NCBI GenBank assembly: GCA_900073065.1
Contig: FJOG01000103.1
Span: forward strand, 31,559-46,057
DNA from: Phialocephala subalpina
Lineage: Eukaryota; Ascomycota; Leotiomycetes; Helotiales; Mollisiaceae
Direction: 5' to 3'
DNA: 14,499 bases
The position numbers and the translations under genes are program-made. Below are positions 1 through 9,649 of the stretch, piece by piece. Positions within the stretch are counted from its first letter, which is position 1; every line of letters begins with the position of its first letter. Below the pieces are notes generated by a model. It had not been told where the DNA came from. It saw nothing but the letters and a program-made list of their open reading frames with translations, and made no database searches.

Positions 1-3000
1 AAAAGAAATTAATAAAAAAACCGAAATTATAAAATATATAAAAAATATATATATAATTATAAAAAAGTATTTTAAAATTTAATTATTTATATTTTATATA
101 ATTTAAATAAAAGAATATTATATTATTAATCCAAAATATTAAAATTAAATAAATTATAATATTATAATAATATTATATAAATATATATTAAATAAATAAT
201 AAAACAAATAATTAGTATATTATAAATATTTATTATAAATATTTGAATTTTTAATTAAAATATTTATATTAATATTAATTAATTCCAAATAAATTTTATT
301 TAATATTTAGAATAAAATTTAAACGAATATAAATTTAAAACAAATAATTATATATTAATTTTCGAATTTTTTTATAATATATAATATAATACGATTAATT
401 TAATATAATTATAAATATAATATTATATAAATATTTCGTTTATTTATTAAAATATTTAATATATTATATATTTTATTTTATTTTATTCGAGTAAATCCAA
501 TATAAAATATTTATTTTATTTTATATTTTTAAACTTTGGAATTATATTTTTTCTTAATATAAATTTCGTATTATAATCCCGAAATTTAAAAATAAACTAA
601 TAATTATAATAAAATAAAATAATTATAATTATAATTATAATATTTAATAATAAAAATAAATCAAATCATTTTATTTATAAATAATTCAAATATTATTTTT
701 ATTCTATTTAATAATTATTATTATTATTTAATAAATTATTAATATATATTTTTATATAATGAAAATTTTTATATATTAAAATAATTTTATAATTTAAAGA
801 TTTTAAATTTCTATTATATAAATATATAAATTTATAATTAATTTATTATTATTATTTGATTATTTTTTTTATAAAAATTCAATTTATAATATAAAAATCT
901 TATAATTATAATTATTTTATTAATTATTTTATTAATAATATTAAAATCTTTTTTAATTATTCTTTTTATTTTATTATAAATATTAATTTATTTCTAAATT
1001 TCAAGATTATAATATAAAACTTTTATTAAAAAAATATAATTTCAAAATTTAAAAATATAAATCGAGAAAAAAATATATATATTAAATATTTTAATAAATA
1101 AAGAAAATACTTATATAATATTATTTTAAAAGCCTTTATAAGTAATTATATATATATTTATTTTTATATGAAATTATTATTTAATTTTTTTTGTATTTAT
1201 AATAAAATAATATTTTATAATTAATTATATTAATATATACTTGGTAAAAGTTTTCTTATTTAAAGAATATAAAGTAAAAATATTTTCTTTATAATTTATT
1301 TATTTGAAATTATATAAACCTAATAAAAATATTATATTTATTATAAATCAATTTTATTAATAAATATAATAATCTCGTAAATAATATAAAAAGTATATTT
1401 CGTTTAAAAAGTTTATATTATTATAATTTATTTATTATTTAATATAAAATAATTCAAAATATTAATATTTAAATATATTTATTCTTATATTATTTAAATT
1501 TTTAATTATAATTTTTATATAAATAACGAAAATTATATTATAATAAAAAATATTATAATCCAATTTTAATAACTCGAAAATAATTAAATAAATATTTATT
1601 ATTATATTATTTCGCTTTATTATATTATTTTATTTAATATAATAAAGTTTTTAATAATAATAATTCTTATATTTCGAATTTAATATATACGAGAATTTTT
1701 TTGGATTTATTATTAATTATATAAACTATTTTAAATTATATTAATAAAATAATAAATAGGTTTCTAATAATCGCGAGTATTATTATTATTATTCAAATCT
1801 CGGAAAATATTTTATTATTTTATTTTTAATATTTGAAAATTATTAAAAATATAAAATTCGATATTATATATTTATAAAACGAATTTAATAATTTGAAAAT
1901 TATTTTCGAAAATATATAAAAGTTTTTTGAAGGCTTTAATATAATAAGGTTCAAAATATCGCGATTTTTATTTAATAAATTCAAAGGTTATTATTCGTAA
2001 TTCGAAAACTTAAGAATAAAATTAAAAGATTATTTAATAATCGAATATAAAAATAAAAAAATAAAATTCTTTGGATTTTATATTTTAAAATAATTATTTG
2101 CAAATAAGAAAATCGATAATATTATTTAAATTCTAAAATAAATTTTATTTATATAATATAAAAAATATTATAATATAATCAAAAAAAATTCGAATATTTG
2201 ATATATATAAATAATTATTATATAATAAAGAATTTTGGAAATAAAAGAATATTATTTTATTAATTATTTTATAATTTTAAAATTCTTATTAATATTCTTT
2301 TTCTTTTCTTTTTAAAACTTATAATTAATTATTATAATTAATATTAATAAAATTATTTTTATTTCTAAAATTATTAATTATATTTAAAATTATTTTGAAA
2401 ATTCTTTGAATTAAAAAAAAACTTAGAAAAATTTACATTTTTTTATTATAATCGAAATAAAAAAGAATATTAGAAATTATTTTTATTTTTCGAAATTATA
2501 TTTACTAATTATCCATTATTATAAAGTATTTTAAAGAAATATATAAGAAGTTCTAAGATTTATAATATGAAATAATATTTAGGAATTTATATTTAAATTT
2601 TAATATTTATTAAAAATAATTACTCGAATTAATAAATTTTTATCTAAGGATAATTCTTATATTAAATACTTTAAATAAATGCGATTTAAGTTTATATAAT
2701 TATTTCGTCGAAATAATTAAACTTTTATTATTAAATTTTAAAATTTTATTCAAAATCTTTATTTCAAATCGATTTAATATTAATATTTAGAATCTTTTTT
2801 TTAATTTAATATTGAAATCCAAATTATTAATAATTAAGAAAATATTAAGAATTTTATTAATAAAAAGATTATTAAATATTAATATTAGAATAAAATATTT
2901 GTATAATTATAAGAAAATATAATTAAAAATCTTTTAATTCGAAATAAAAAAATATAAATTTTATTCGAAATATAAAATTAAAATTAAAATTAATTTGAGA

Positions 3001-4975
3001 ATAAATTTTAATAAATTTTTTTATAAATTAAATAATTATTCGAATTATAAATAGAAATAATTATAAAAAATCTATTTAAAAAACTTTTTATTAGTTTTAA
3101 TATTATTTAGAACGAAATATATAATAAAATTATAATTCGAAATAAATATAAGAAATTTTTTATAAATTATATTTTTATATAAATAATATATATTTGCGAA
3201 TTTCTAAAGAATAATAAAATTTTAAATATAATTTATTTTAATTCGAAAAATAATATTATATATTTATTTGAAAAAATTAATAAAAGTTTTTTATTAAATT
3301 TTTATAATAATTTTCTTATTTTTAATAATTAATAAAATATTTAAAAGTTTTTATATTTCTTGATAATAAAATATTTGGAAAAGAATTATTAGAATTTAAA
3401 ATAAATATATTATTATATTATTAAAATTTATTTTATTCTTTTTATCGAAATATATAAAAACGCGAAAATTAATAATATTTATAATTTAAATAATAATTAT
3501 AATTATAAGAATAAAATATATAATATTTTTAATTCGAAATATTTATTTCAAAATTAATTTTAATATTATTAAATTAAATATATTTAACTTTAAAAAGAAT
3601 AAAAATTTAATTTTAAATTAATTAATTTATTAAAGTTTTTCCTTGGATTTCTAAAAGAAAATAATTTGTAATATTAATAATAATATTTTCAAATTAAAAT
3701 TAATTAGAATATTCTATTAATTTTTAATTTTTATAAAATCGATAAAAAGGAAATTTCTTTAAAATATAATATTATATTTATAATATATTATTTTTTATTC
3801 TTTATTCTTTTATTAGATTAATAATATAATATAAAAAAAATTTATAAATAAATAATAAAGATAATAATTTCTTAATATTTATTATTATAATAAATTATAA
3901 ATTTATTTACGAGATATTTATCAAATATAAAATACAAATTAATTTATAAAATAAATATAATAATATTTTTATTATAATATTATAAAAGAATAAAATTTAA
4001 ATAATTAAATATTTTATCGAATAAAATATAAAAATAAATTTATTATTATAAATTAGAAATTATAATAATATATTTATTATAATAAATATAAAAATAAAAA
4101 TGAATTTTAAATTAAAGAATAAATTTTATAATATTATTTTTTATAAAAATCAAAAAACTATATAATAAAATAAAAAGAATAAAAAAATAAAAACGAAATA
4201 AAATTATTTTAATATAAAATATAATAAATAAATAAGCTTTTATTATTAATTTTTATAATTTTATATTAATTATAATTTTGAATAATAATTATATAAATTA
4301 AATTATATTATATTAATAATAAGTATTAAATCGTTTTATTTTAATTCGAAATATTAATTTGTATTATAATTTTATTTAAATTTATATATTATAATAATTA
4401 CGAGAATTAATAATAATTTTTTATATAATAATAAAACTTTAAAATTTGGATAAATTTTTTTTATAAATATTAAAAATAATATAAATTTAATAATAAAATT
4501 ATAATAAAAGAAATTTATTATATTATTAAAAAAAATTATAAATCAAATATAAAAATAATAATATAAATATAATTTTCTAATAAAAAGAATTTATAATATT
4601 TAAGAATAATTATAAAATATAATTTATAAAAAATTATAAGAAATATTGAAATATATATAAATTTTAAAATATTTGAAATTAAAATATTTTTTTTAATATA
4701 TAGAATTTTCTATTATATAAAAATAAATATTATTAAAAAAAAAAATTTAAAATATAAAAAATAATTATTATTTTAATTTACGATTTATAATAAAAATCTC
4801 ACTTTTTATAATAATTAGATTATTATATATATATAAGAAATATATGAAAAAAAAACTTTTAAAATTAATATAATATAATAAAAATATATTATCCTTTGTA
4901 TTATATATTAATTTTAATTTAAAATCCATTAAATTAATATTTAAATATAATTTAAATTTAATACTTTAATACTAT
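1..4975. repeat. AT-rich, RIP-like degraded block (left)
   Basis: Nearly five kilobases are made almost entirely of A and T, with no open frame of useful length on either strand. The few C and G left often sit in CG inside TTCGAA- or ATCGAT-like contexts, while CA and TG steps are scarce and TA steps abundant. Known biology: repeat-induced point mutation in ascomycetes converts C to T, preferring CpA, and leaves such blocks from transposons. One segment (about 4265-4775) is a diverged copy of sequence at 9650-10053, so at least part of the block is repeated DNA. I cannot say which element it was. Composition returns to normal fairly sharply near 4970-4990. A mitochondrial origin is not supported: no mitochondrial gene, rRNA or tRNA is visible. 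Confidence 0.85.
4265..4775 (+). repeat. Degraded repeat, copy A
   Basis: This stretch aligns in the same orientation with about 9650-10053. The best gap-free part is 4345-4400 against 9721-9776: 40 of 56 columns are identical, and 14 of the 16 differences have T or A here where the other copy has C or G. A second well-matched part starts at 4545 here and 9818 there and runs roughly 85 bases, with mismatches spread over it. Copy A carries an extra segment of roughly 30 bases near 4400-4430. The outer limits are uncertain because both copies become low-complexity. The element type is unknown. Confidence 0.75.
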
Positions 4976-5014
4976 TTATTTGTTCTCTGAGAATATGTAA
5001 TTTTGTTATAATTT

Positions 5015-5036
5015 ACAAGGGATAATATACCCTTGT
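5015..5036. other. Small inverted repeat at island edge
   Basis: ACAAGGG and CCCTTGT form a perfect 7-bp stem around an 8-base AT loop (ATAATATA), right where the AT block gives way to normal composition. It could be a chance hairpin or a relic of an element end. No function can be assigned. Confidence 0.3.
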
Positions 5037-5045
5037 TATATTGTA

Positions 5046-5264
5046 TCAATTTTGATAACCCCCTTTCGTACATTTGAGCACATAAGTAGTCCTCGTTCCG
5101 ATGCTTCTGGACCAATCGATAAGATCGCGATCGAGAGCAATTTCTGAAGTAGTAATGGAGGTTATACCTGAATCCAAAAACTTAATGTGATACACTTTCG
5201 GTAAATTACAAAATGTTCCAGATTTTAATTTTATACCATTTGATTCGCACGCACATCTGTACAT
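5046..5264 (-). CDS. Unrecognised 72-aa open frame, possibly a gene remnant
   Basis: An ATG-initiated frame of 72 residues just inside the island. I do not recognise the product: it has three cysteines in its first 20 residues and no clear membrane segment or motif. Codons are AT-leaning compared with the gene at 5680, which fits its position next to the degraded block. It may be the end of a decayed gene or a chance frame. Nothing upstream on the minus strand (5265-5400) looks like an exon that would join it. Treat as unproven. Confidence 0.15.
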   Translation of the reverse strand: MYRCACESNGIKLKSGTFCNLPKVYHIKFLDSGITSITTSEIALDRDLIDWSRSIGTRTTYVLKCTKGGYQN

Positions 5265-5679
5265 TACTCAGATCCTATGCTAGAAAGTGTGAACTCCAAA
5301 AAACATTGCAAAATAACCAAACCCCTTCCCCTTTGTGAAATGCTTGTGAGAGCGGAAGAGTACACCTGTAACACATCTGTCTTCTAACCCTTTCCTTGTT
5401 CAGCGGGGTGCCACACGTGCTCTACTTGCATCAGTCCACTGGCTCAACGTAAAAATCCATACAAGTGCACGCCAACGGTACATGCCGCCACTAGGCTGCA
5501 AACTTGATGCAGCCACGAGCAGAATCGTAGGAGTAACGCAGCAAACTGGCAAAAAGGATTGATGTGGTGTTACTTGGGCAGAAATTGTGGCTGGCTGAAC
5601 ACTAAAGAAGCATTTAAGAGCTGAACATCTCCCACAGGAAGGTTCATCTCAACAACCACTATCATTAACGTCCGGCAAC
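5265..5679 (+). promoter_or_regulatory. Upstream region of the 5680 gene
   Basis: About 415 bases of normal composition with no coding frame I can support. It contains a CACGTG palindrome (5414-5419), the core bound by bHLH factors, about 260 bases before the start codon. The bases before the ATG at 5680 are CAAC, giving A at -3, with G at +4, a good fungal initiation context. No convincing TATA box is visible. Confidence 0.4.
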
Positions 5680-7125
5680 ATGGTTGTAAATGCCACAATT
5701 GTCGTCGCAGTCATCAGTTTGGTTAGTGCCTTGGCGGCCGCGGCATTTACTGGCTGGTGGTCCTACTACTCCGCGGAGCGCACGCGCCTCATCGATGCTC
5801 AAACGCTCGTGGACAAATATAGCGACCCCATTCTGCTTGCCGCTCAAGACTTGCAGGAGAGGCTGTTCAGGATCCTCGTTGATAAGCCCGGGTCCAAGTC
5901 ACAGGGCCCAGCCTCATCACAGGCTGGTCCGTCCACTTCCTATCCGCTCCAACCCAGCGATGAACGCGACCGGGATGCACTGCATCCGTCCAGAGACTCC
6001 ATACCCCGCAACGAACGCGACCGGGACTCAACCCATCAGTCCAGAGATTCCACACCCAGCGGTGAACGCGATCGGGATGCACTGCATCCGTCCAGAGACT
6101 CCATACTCCGCAACGAACGCGACCGGGACTCAACCCATCAGTCCAGAGACTCCACACCCAGCAATGAACGCTACCAGATCCACCCCATCCGTCCAGAGAA
6201 TCCAGACCCAGCGATGAAAGACAACTGGGATCCACACTATCCACTCCCTCCACTCAGGTCCCAGAGCCAGGCTGTTTATCCTCCCCAAAGCCAACCTATG
6301 CAGACCCACGCGGACCCCGACAACTTGCTGTTATACACAGCTTTCCTCGTGGGCCAGTACTTTTCATGGACCTCTATAATGCGTCGGCAAGCGCAGTTTT
6401 TGAAGTTCTCGACCAGCACCAAGAACAAGGACCTGGTTTCAGCCTTCCAAAAGATCAATGACGCCTTTACTCCTTTCGAAGAGGCCGACGACCCCCTCAG
6501 CAAACCGTTCTCGCTGCCACGATCCTACCAAGGGGCGATTGGGGAGATGATGACAAAGGATTACGATGGTGACAAGCCAGTGTGCAAAGGCTATGCGACG
6601 TTTCATGCGCTTTGGAGGCGCGGGGAGCTTTATACATACCCTCCTGTCCAAAGTGACGATGTAACAAAGCATTTCCAGATGTTCTTCCATCCAATTGTCG
6701 ACGGCATCAACGCAGTCTATGCTGCGAAGCGAGAAGGCAAGCCCCCCCCGGATCGACGATTGAGACGTCTGCAGCACTTGTTCGTGGATCTTGTTAATCT
6801 CCTAGACGACAAACATATGCGGTTTCGGCCGGTGTACTGTCCTCTATATGCTTCCTGCACGTGTACAAATTGCAGCGAGAAGAGAGCGCGACAGGCACGG
6901 CGGGCACGGCGGGGTAAAAACCAAGAAGTTGGACCACCACCGTTTCACAGTCAGACACACGATCTCGAGGCTGCAGCGGACCACGGAGAACAGCAGAATG
7001 AGATGCATTTAGTAGCGCCAGTCGAAGCGGGAAAACTTCAAGAGCAACAGCAGGCCGAGGAAGAATCAGGTGCCAGTGACCTAGGGGATCCAGCATCTAG
7101 TAAGCAACGTCCCCCTCTAGGATAG
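5680..7125 (+). CDS. Membrane-anchored protein of an uncharacterised fungal family, with repeat insert
   Basis: A 481-residue intact frame starting at an ATG in good context (A at -3, G at +4). Residues about 5-27 form one hydrophobic helix, so the protein is probably membrane-anchored at its N-terminus. The motif KYSDPILLAAQDLQERL (46-62) follows. Residues 95-179 are a hydrophilic 17-residue tandem repeat. The conserved core then resumes: LLLYTAFLVGQYFSW and a WTSIMRRQAQFL stretch (about 215-241), RSYQGAIGEMM (about 281-291) and CKGYATFHALWRR (about 302-314). These blocks recall, from memory, a widespread fungal family with no known function, in which the first and second halves are joined by a short loop; here the loop holds the repeat. 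A cysteine-rich patch (CPLYASCTCTNC, 387-398), a run of Arg/Lys and a Gln/Glu-rich tail finish the protein. The tail has an alternative: GTAAGC at 7100 and a pyrimidine-rich CAG acceptor at 7186 would remove 87 bases and end the protein a few codons later, at a TAG before 7205. Codon third positions are rich in G and C, as expected for a real gene. Confidence 0.85.
   Translation: MVVNATIVVAVISLVSALAAAAFTGWWSYYSAERTRLIDAQTLVDKYSDPILLAAQDLQERLFRILVDKPGSKSQGPASSQAGPSTSYPLQPSDERDRDALHPSRDSIPRNERDRDSTHQSRDSTPSGERDRDALHPSRDSILRNERDRDSTHQSRDSTPSNERYQIHPIRPENPDPAMKDNWDPHYPLPPLRSQSQAVYPPQSQPMQTHADPDNLLLYTAFLVGQYFSWTSIMRRQAQFLKFSTSTKNKDLVSAFQKINDAFTPFEEADDPLSKPFSLPRSYQGAIGEMMTKDYDGDKPVCKGYATFHALWRRGELYTYPPVQSDDVTKHFQMFFHPIVDGINAVYAAKREGKPPPDRRLRRLQHLFVDLVNLLDDKHMRFRPVYCPLYASCTCTNCSEKRARQARRARRGKNQEVGPPPFHSQTHDLEAAADHGEQQNEMHLVAPVEAGKLQEQQQAEEESGASDLGDPASSKQRPPLG
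5962..6216 (+). repeat. 51-bp coding minisatellite (five units)
   Basis: Five tandem units of 51 bases (17 codons) start at 5962, 6013, 6064, 6115 and 6166. Each of the first four begins with ERDRD. Units alternate between an A type (ERDRDALHPSRDS...) and a B type (ERDRDSTHQSRDS...), so the true period is 102 bases: A-B-A-B, followed by one decayed unit. The unit length is a multiple of three, so copy-number change would keep the frame. The product is strongly charged and probably disordered. Confidence 0.95.
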
Positions 7126-7700
7126 TGAAGGCGAGAGGAATGTTCTTTGGGAGAGGGGTGGTCGGTATCATTCAACTCCTCTTCAGGTTGGGAGATTTAG
7201 TCCTGCTTTCTTTCGTTCTAGCGAACGGGCTTCCCGCCTGCACAAAACAAGGGCAAATTCCAACAGCGAAATGGCTAGAACGGTCTCTAAGGATGGGGAG
7301 GAAACACCTGGCTGGGAGGTTACTAAAAACAGTCTCTAATTATAAGTGTGTAGGCTACCGCCAGTTTGGGTCCCGGATCCCGATCCAGGGAAAAAATGGC
7401 AAGGAAGTGGCTAGAACGGTCGATAGGAGCGTGGGTACATATTCCGATTCGGTCTCTGGTAATAAGGGTGATTCTTATCATCCGGCCGGTGGTAATGTCT
7501 CTCTCCGCCGCCTCAGCCCCGAAGCCCTCATCGAACAGCGCCGGGCACACGAGCTCCAGCAACGCGAGCACCGGGAACGCGAGCGGCGGGATCGCCAGCG
7601 GCGCTACGGTGAACGCGACGCCCGAGACGATACCGAGAGGCAATATATCTAAATCGAGGTGGTGAGAAGGGAAGAGTCTGACCTCACTGATTGGGAAGCT
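7126..7700 (+). other. Downstream region with a short E/R/Q-rich open frame
   Basis: This stretch has no gene I can defend. A plus-strand frame stays open from 7125 to 7652 but has no usable ATG near its beginning. Its last part (about 7490-7652) reads as an Arg/Glu/Gln-rich, helix-like segment (ALIEQRRAHELQQREHRERE and on) with G/C-rich third positions, so it could be an exon or an eroded coiled coil. The minus strand of the same stretch is also open, in a hydrophobic frame, which weakens the case for either. An alternative end of the 5680 gene (acceptor at 7186) would make 7187-7205 its last exon. Confidence 0.2.
7272..7421 (+). repeat. Short dispersed direct repeat
   Basis: The 14-mer TGGCTAGAACGGTC occurs at 7272-7285 and again at 7408-7421, with weaker similarity continuing on both sides. 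The copies lie 136 bases apart, which is not a multiple of three, so they fall in different reading frames. This may be a small diverged duplication. Confidence 0.5.
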
Positions 7701-7913
7701 CAAGAAATCGCTAGTCTGGAGAGTTGTGGAATAAGGAGTTGGATGTAGATATAAACAATTCTGCAAATATTTGGATCACCTTCGAAGGTCCCTTCGCGGG
7801 TGAATTCGAAATACGTCCCCACCTCAGAGCTCAACTTTTCAACGCATGTGGGTAGCCCCGAGGAAAGCTCGGAGCCGTACGAACCTAGTGTAGTGAAAAC
7901 AGCGTGCCTAACG

Positions 7914-8423
7914 TTACCATGAGTTGATTCCGCTAGCAAACGTAACAATCTCGCGAACAAGACGAAAGAATGTTTTATCTGAGCACCACCGCGGCCTGCT
8001 TATTGCCCGACGCAGTACCATTTCAACTCTCCACTCCCTCGCCAGCTCCCGACGTCCCATCCATGTGTGTGTGTCCGTACATCCCGCGCGCTGCACAGCC
8101 GCCTCGTACAGGTGCAGCCAGAAGTTGGACTCGCAGTACCATGCCCGCCAACGGGCGCTGCACAGGTCAGCGTTGTCCCGCGTCGGTGTCGCTGTTAGTC
8201 AGGTAGTCGAAGGGAGTGGATAAGTCGGTAGGGACGTCGGCGATGTTTGGCGGTGTCGAGTGGCTCCATCGTGAGCATCGCTTGGTAGTTTTGCTCAGAT
8301 TGGTGGAGCCTGCATTGTGAGTGCGTCGTCGAAGTCGTGTAACCTCTGTAGGCAGAGCTGCGTGAATGGTTGGTACCTGGATACATCTTCATTAGAACTC
8401 CTGCTTCCGCTGCCTGACTTCAT
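7914..8423 (-). pseudogene. Possible decayed gene, unrecognised
   Basis: One minus-strand frame runs from an ATG at 8423-8421 to 7914 (170 codons) with only two internal stops, TGA at 8297-8295 and TGA at 8201-8199. The start (MKSGSGSRSSNEDVSRYQPF) is followed by TQLCLQRLHDFDDAL, and after the second stop by WYCESNFWLHLYEAAVQ, which look like soluble helices. A TATATA lies about 65-75 bases upstream. I do not recognise the family, and plus-strand frames overlap it (7924-8223), so this may be chance. C-to-T change at CGA, or G-to-A at TGG, would create such stops. Low certainty. Confidence 0.25.
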
Positions 8424-8591
8424 TAATACTGACCTTCTTCTACTTTGTCATTCTGCCATTCAATTGAACAGTTAGTGTGGTTTCGCGGTATATAACAACT
8501 GGCCATCTCTAAACTCCCCCAAGGATTCTAGCTGTGTTCAAAAAACGTCTCGGACCAAGGGCTCTTTCCAGTTCACGGCTTCCTGTGCTAG

Positions 8592-9278
8592 TCATACCGA
8601 ATAAATAGGGCCTTTATTGGGTGGAAGGCGAAAACAAGAGGCAAACTCCGCACATTTTCGGCCAGTATCGTACCATTCCCTCCAGTCCCAAGATCCTGTT
8701 GCAAGATTGAAAGTCCGGTTGCATTGCTGCTCTCTCATACGAACAAAATCCAATATGATAGTCCCACGTAACTGTTCCAGCCGGGTAGAGGCAGTGATTT
8801 TGGAGAAGGCAGGGAATACCTCAAAAAGACTACGCCCGAGGAGATTGTTGAGAGATACACCACCGACAACGCCCTGCTTAGATATTCGATTATGGAATAG
8901 ATACTCCTATACCCATTTCGAACAATCAGCATAGCCAAATGATCTCCCAAGATCTTTTGCGTGGAATATGATATCTCCACATTCCAGTGCCTTATCGATA
9001 TCGATCATCACCAAACCAATGTCCCTCTTCCCTTGTTGTTGATATTGTAGGGCGGTCAAGAGGGCCTAGAGTAGGCAGTTGGTAGTCGATATATAACACG
9101 CCCGCACCCCTCGGTTGTCCCTGTTCATATGGTGGTTGAAACGATAAAAGTGAATGATCGAGTTATTACCAAGTCCATGGCAAGTGCTATAGTCGGTATG
9201 AATGCCTTCCTCGGTAATAACACCCGAGGATTCGGCGTGAATGACACGATATGTTATGCAAGGAGGATGTGAGGACAT
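8592..9278 (-). pseudogene. Pseudogene of a fungal DUF7587-like family, two in-frame TAG stops
   Basis: A single minus-strand frame runs from a real ATG (9278-9276) to TGA (8594-8592), 228 codons, broken only by TAG at 9068-9066 and TAG at 8909-8907. Protein-like sequence continues in the same frame across both stops. Before the first stop: ITYRVIHAESSGVITEEGI (residues about 8-26) and CYISTTN. Between them: GKRDIGLVMIDIDKALECG and IIFHAKDLGRSFGYADCS. After the second: EYLFHNRI, GGVSLNNLLGRSLFEVFPAF, STRLEQLR and WREWYDTGRKCAEFA. From memory, such blocks (YRV, ISTT, an ID strand, EYL) belong to an uncharacterised fungal family close to DUF7587; I cannot confirm the number. Both stops would be sense codons by one C-to-T change (CAG to TAG, a CpA site, RIP's preferred target), but that is inference. 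The native C-terminus may be longer. Function unknown. Confidence 0.82.
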
Positions 9279-9649
9279 ATTTGTATACGAACAGGCCGCG
9301 GTAATATTTCAACTCCACGAGTGGCTATTGCGATAAGAGACTCAGTAGGTTCTCTAATGGGTGGAAGGTCGTGCAATTCAGTAACAATATTATGCCTCGG
9401 AGAAGCGTTGCAGAATTGCGGTTCGTGAGGCTGTTGATACTATATCGTTGATTTTATTAAATGGGGACAAAGTGACAGTGAGGGGAAAGTTCAGACCTTT
9501 CAGCCTCACGTGAGATAAGATGGCACTAGTACTATTATGGGTGATGACGAAGCGATCGAGTTGCCCGAGGTTTCCCCGGGGTCAGCCACACGCACCAGCC
9601 CCACCGCACGTGGTGCACGCAGCACGCTTTGCAAATGAATACATAATTG
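9279..9649 (-). promoter_or_regulatory. Upstream region of the pseudogene, with CACGTG sites
   Basis: No gene is visible here. CACGTG occurs at 9507-9512, inside the perfect 10-bp palindrome CTCACGTGAG (9505-9514), and again at 9607-9612. These lie about 230 and 330 bases before the pseudogene start and may be relics of its promoter. Confidence 0.3.
9478..9509. other. Imperfect hairpin
   Basis: GTGAGG (9478-9483) pairs with CCTCAC (9504-9509). Inside it, GAAAG (9485-9489) pairs with CTTTC (9497-9501) around a 7-base loop. The right arm overlaps the CACGTG palindrome. No function can be assigned. Confidence 0.35.

Noticed and set aside
1..4975. Mitochondrial DNA or an AT-rich centromere as explanation of the AT block
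   Set aside because: No mitochondrial gene or RNA is visible, and the copy pair with directed C-to-T/G-to-A differences points to RIP. A centromere cannot be excluded from sequence alone but is not needed.
5867..6253. Repetitive minus-strand frame rich in Trp and Val
   Set aside because: It is the antisense of the 51-bp coding minisatellite. The plus frame belongs to the conserved protein.
7125..7652. 175-residue plus-strand frame directly after the 5680 gene as an independent gene
   Set aside because: It starts only with GTG, which a fungal nuclear gene would not use, and the opposite strand is also open. Only its last part looks protein-like; kept as a weak region, not a gene.
7323..7766. 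147-residue hydrophobic minus-strand frame
   Set aside because: Probably the antisense of a G/C-rich repetitive stretch; its composition mirrors the plus-strand Arg/Glu codons, and no domain is recognisable.
8617..8934. 105-residue plus-strand frame
   Set aside because: It starts at TTG, shows no motif, and lies antisense to the conserved-looking pseudogene frame.
8735..8980. 81-residue minus-strand frame overlapping the pseudogene
   Set aside because: It starts at GTG and is in another frame than the conserved blocks, which continue through this region in the 9278 frame.
8619..9369. Shared 11-mer TGGGTGGAAGG at 8619 and 9359
   Set aside because: Too short and without flanking similarity; likely chance.
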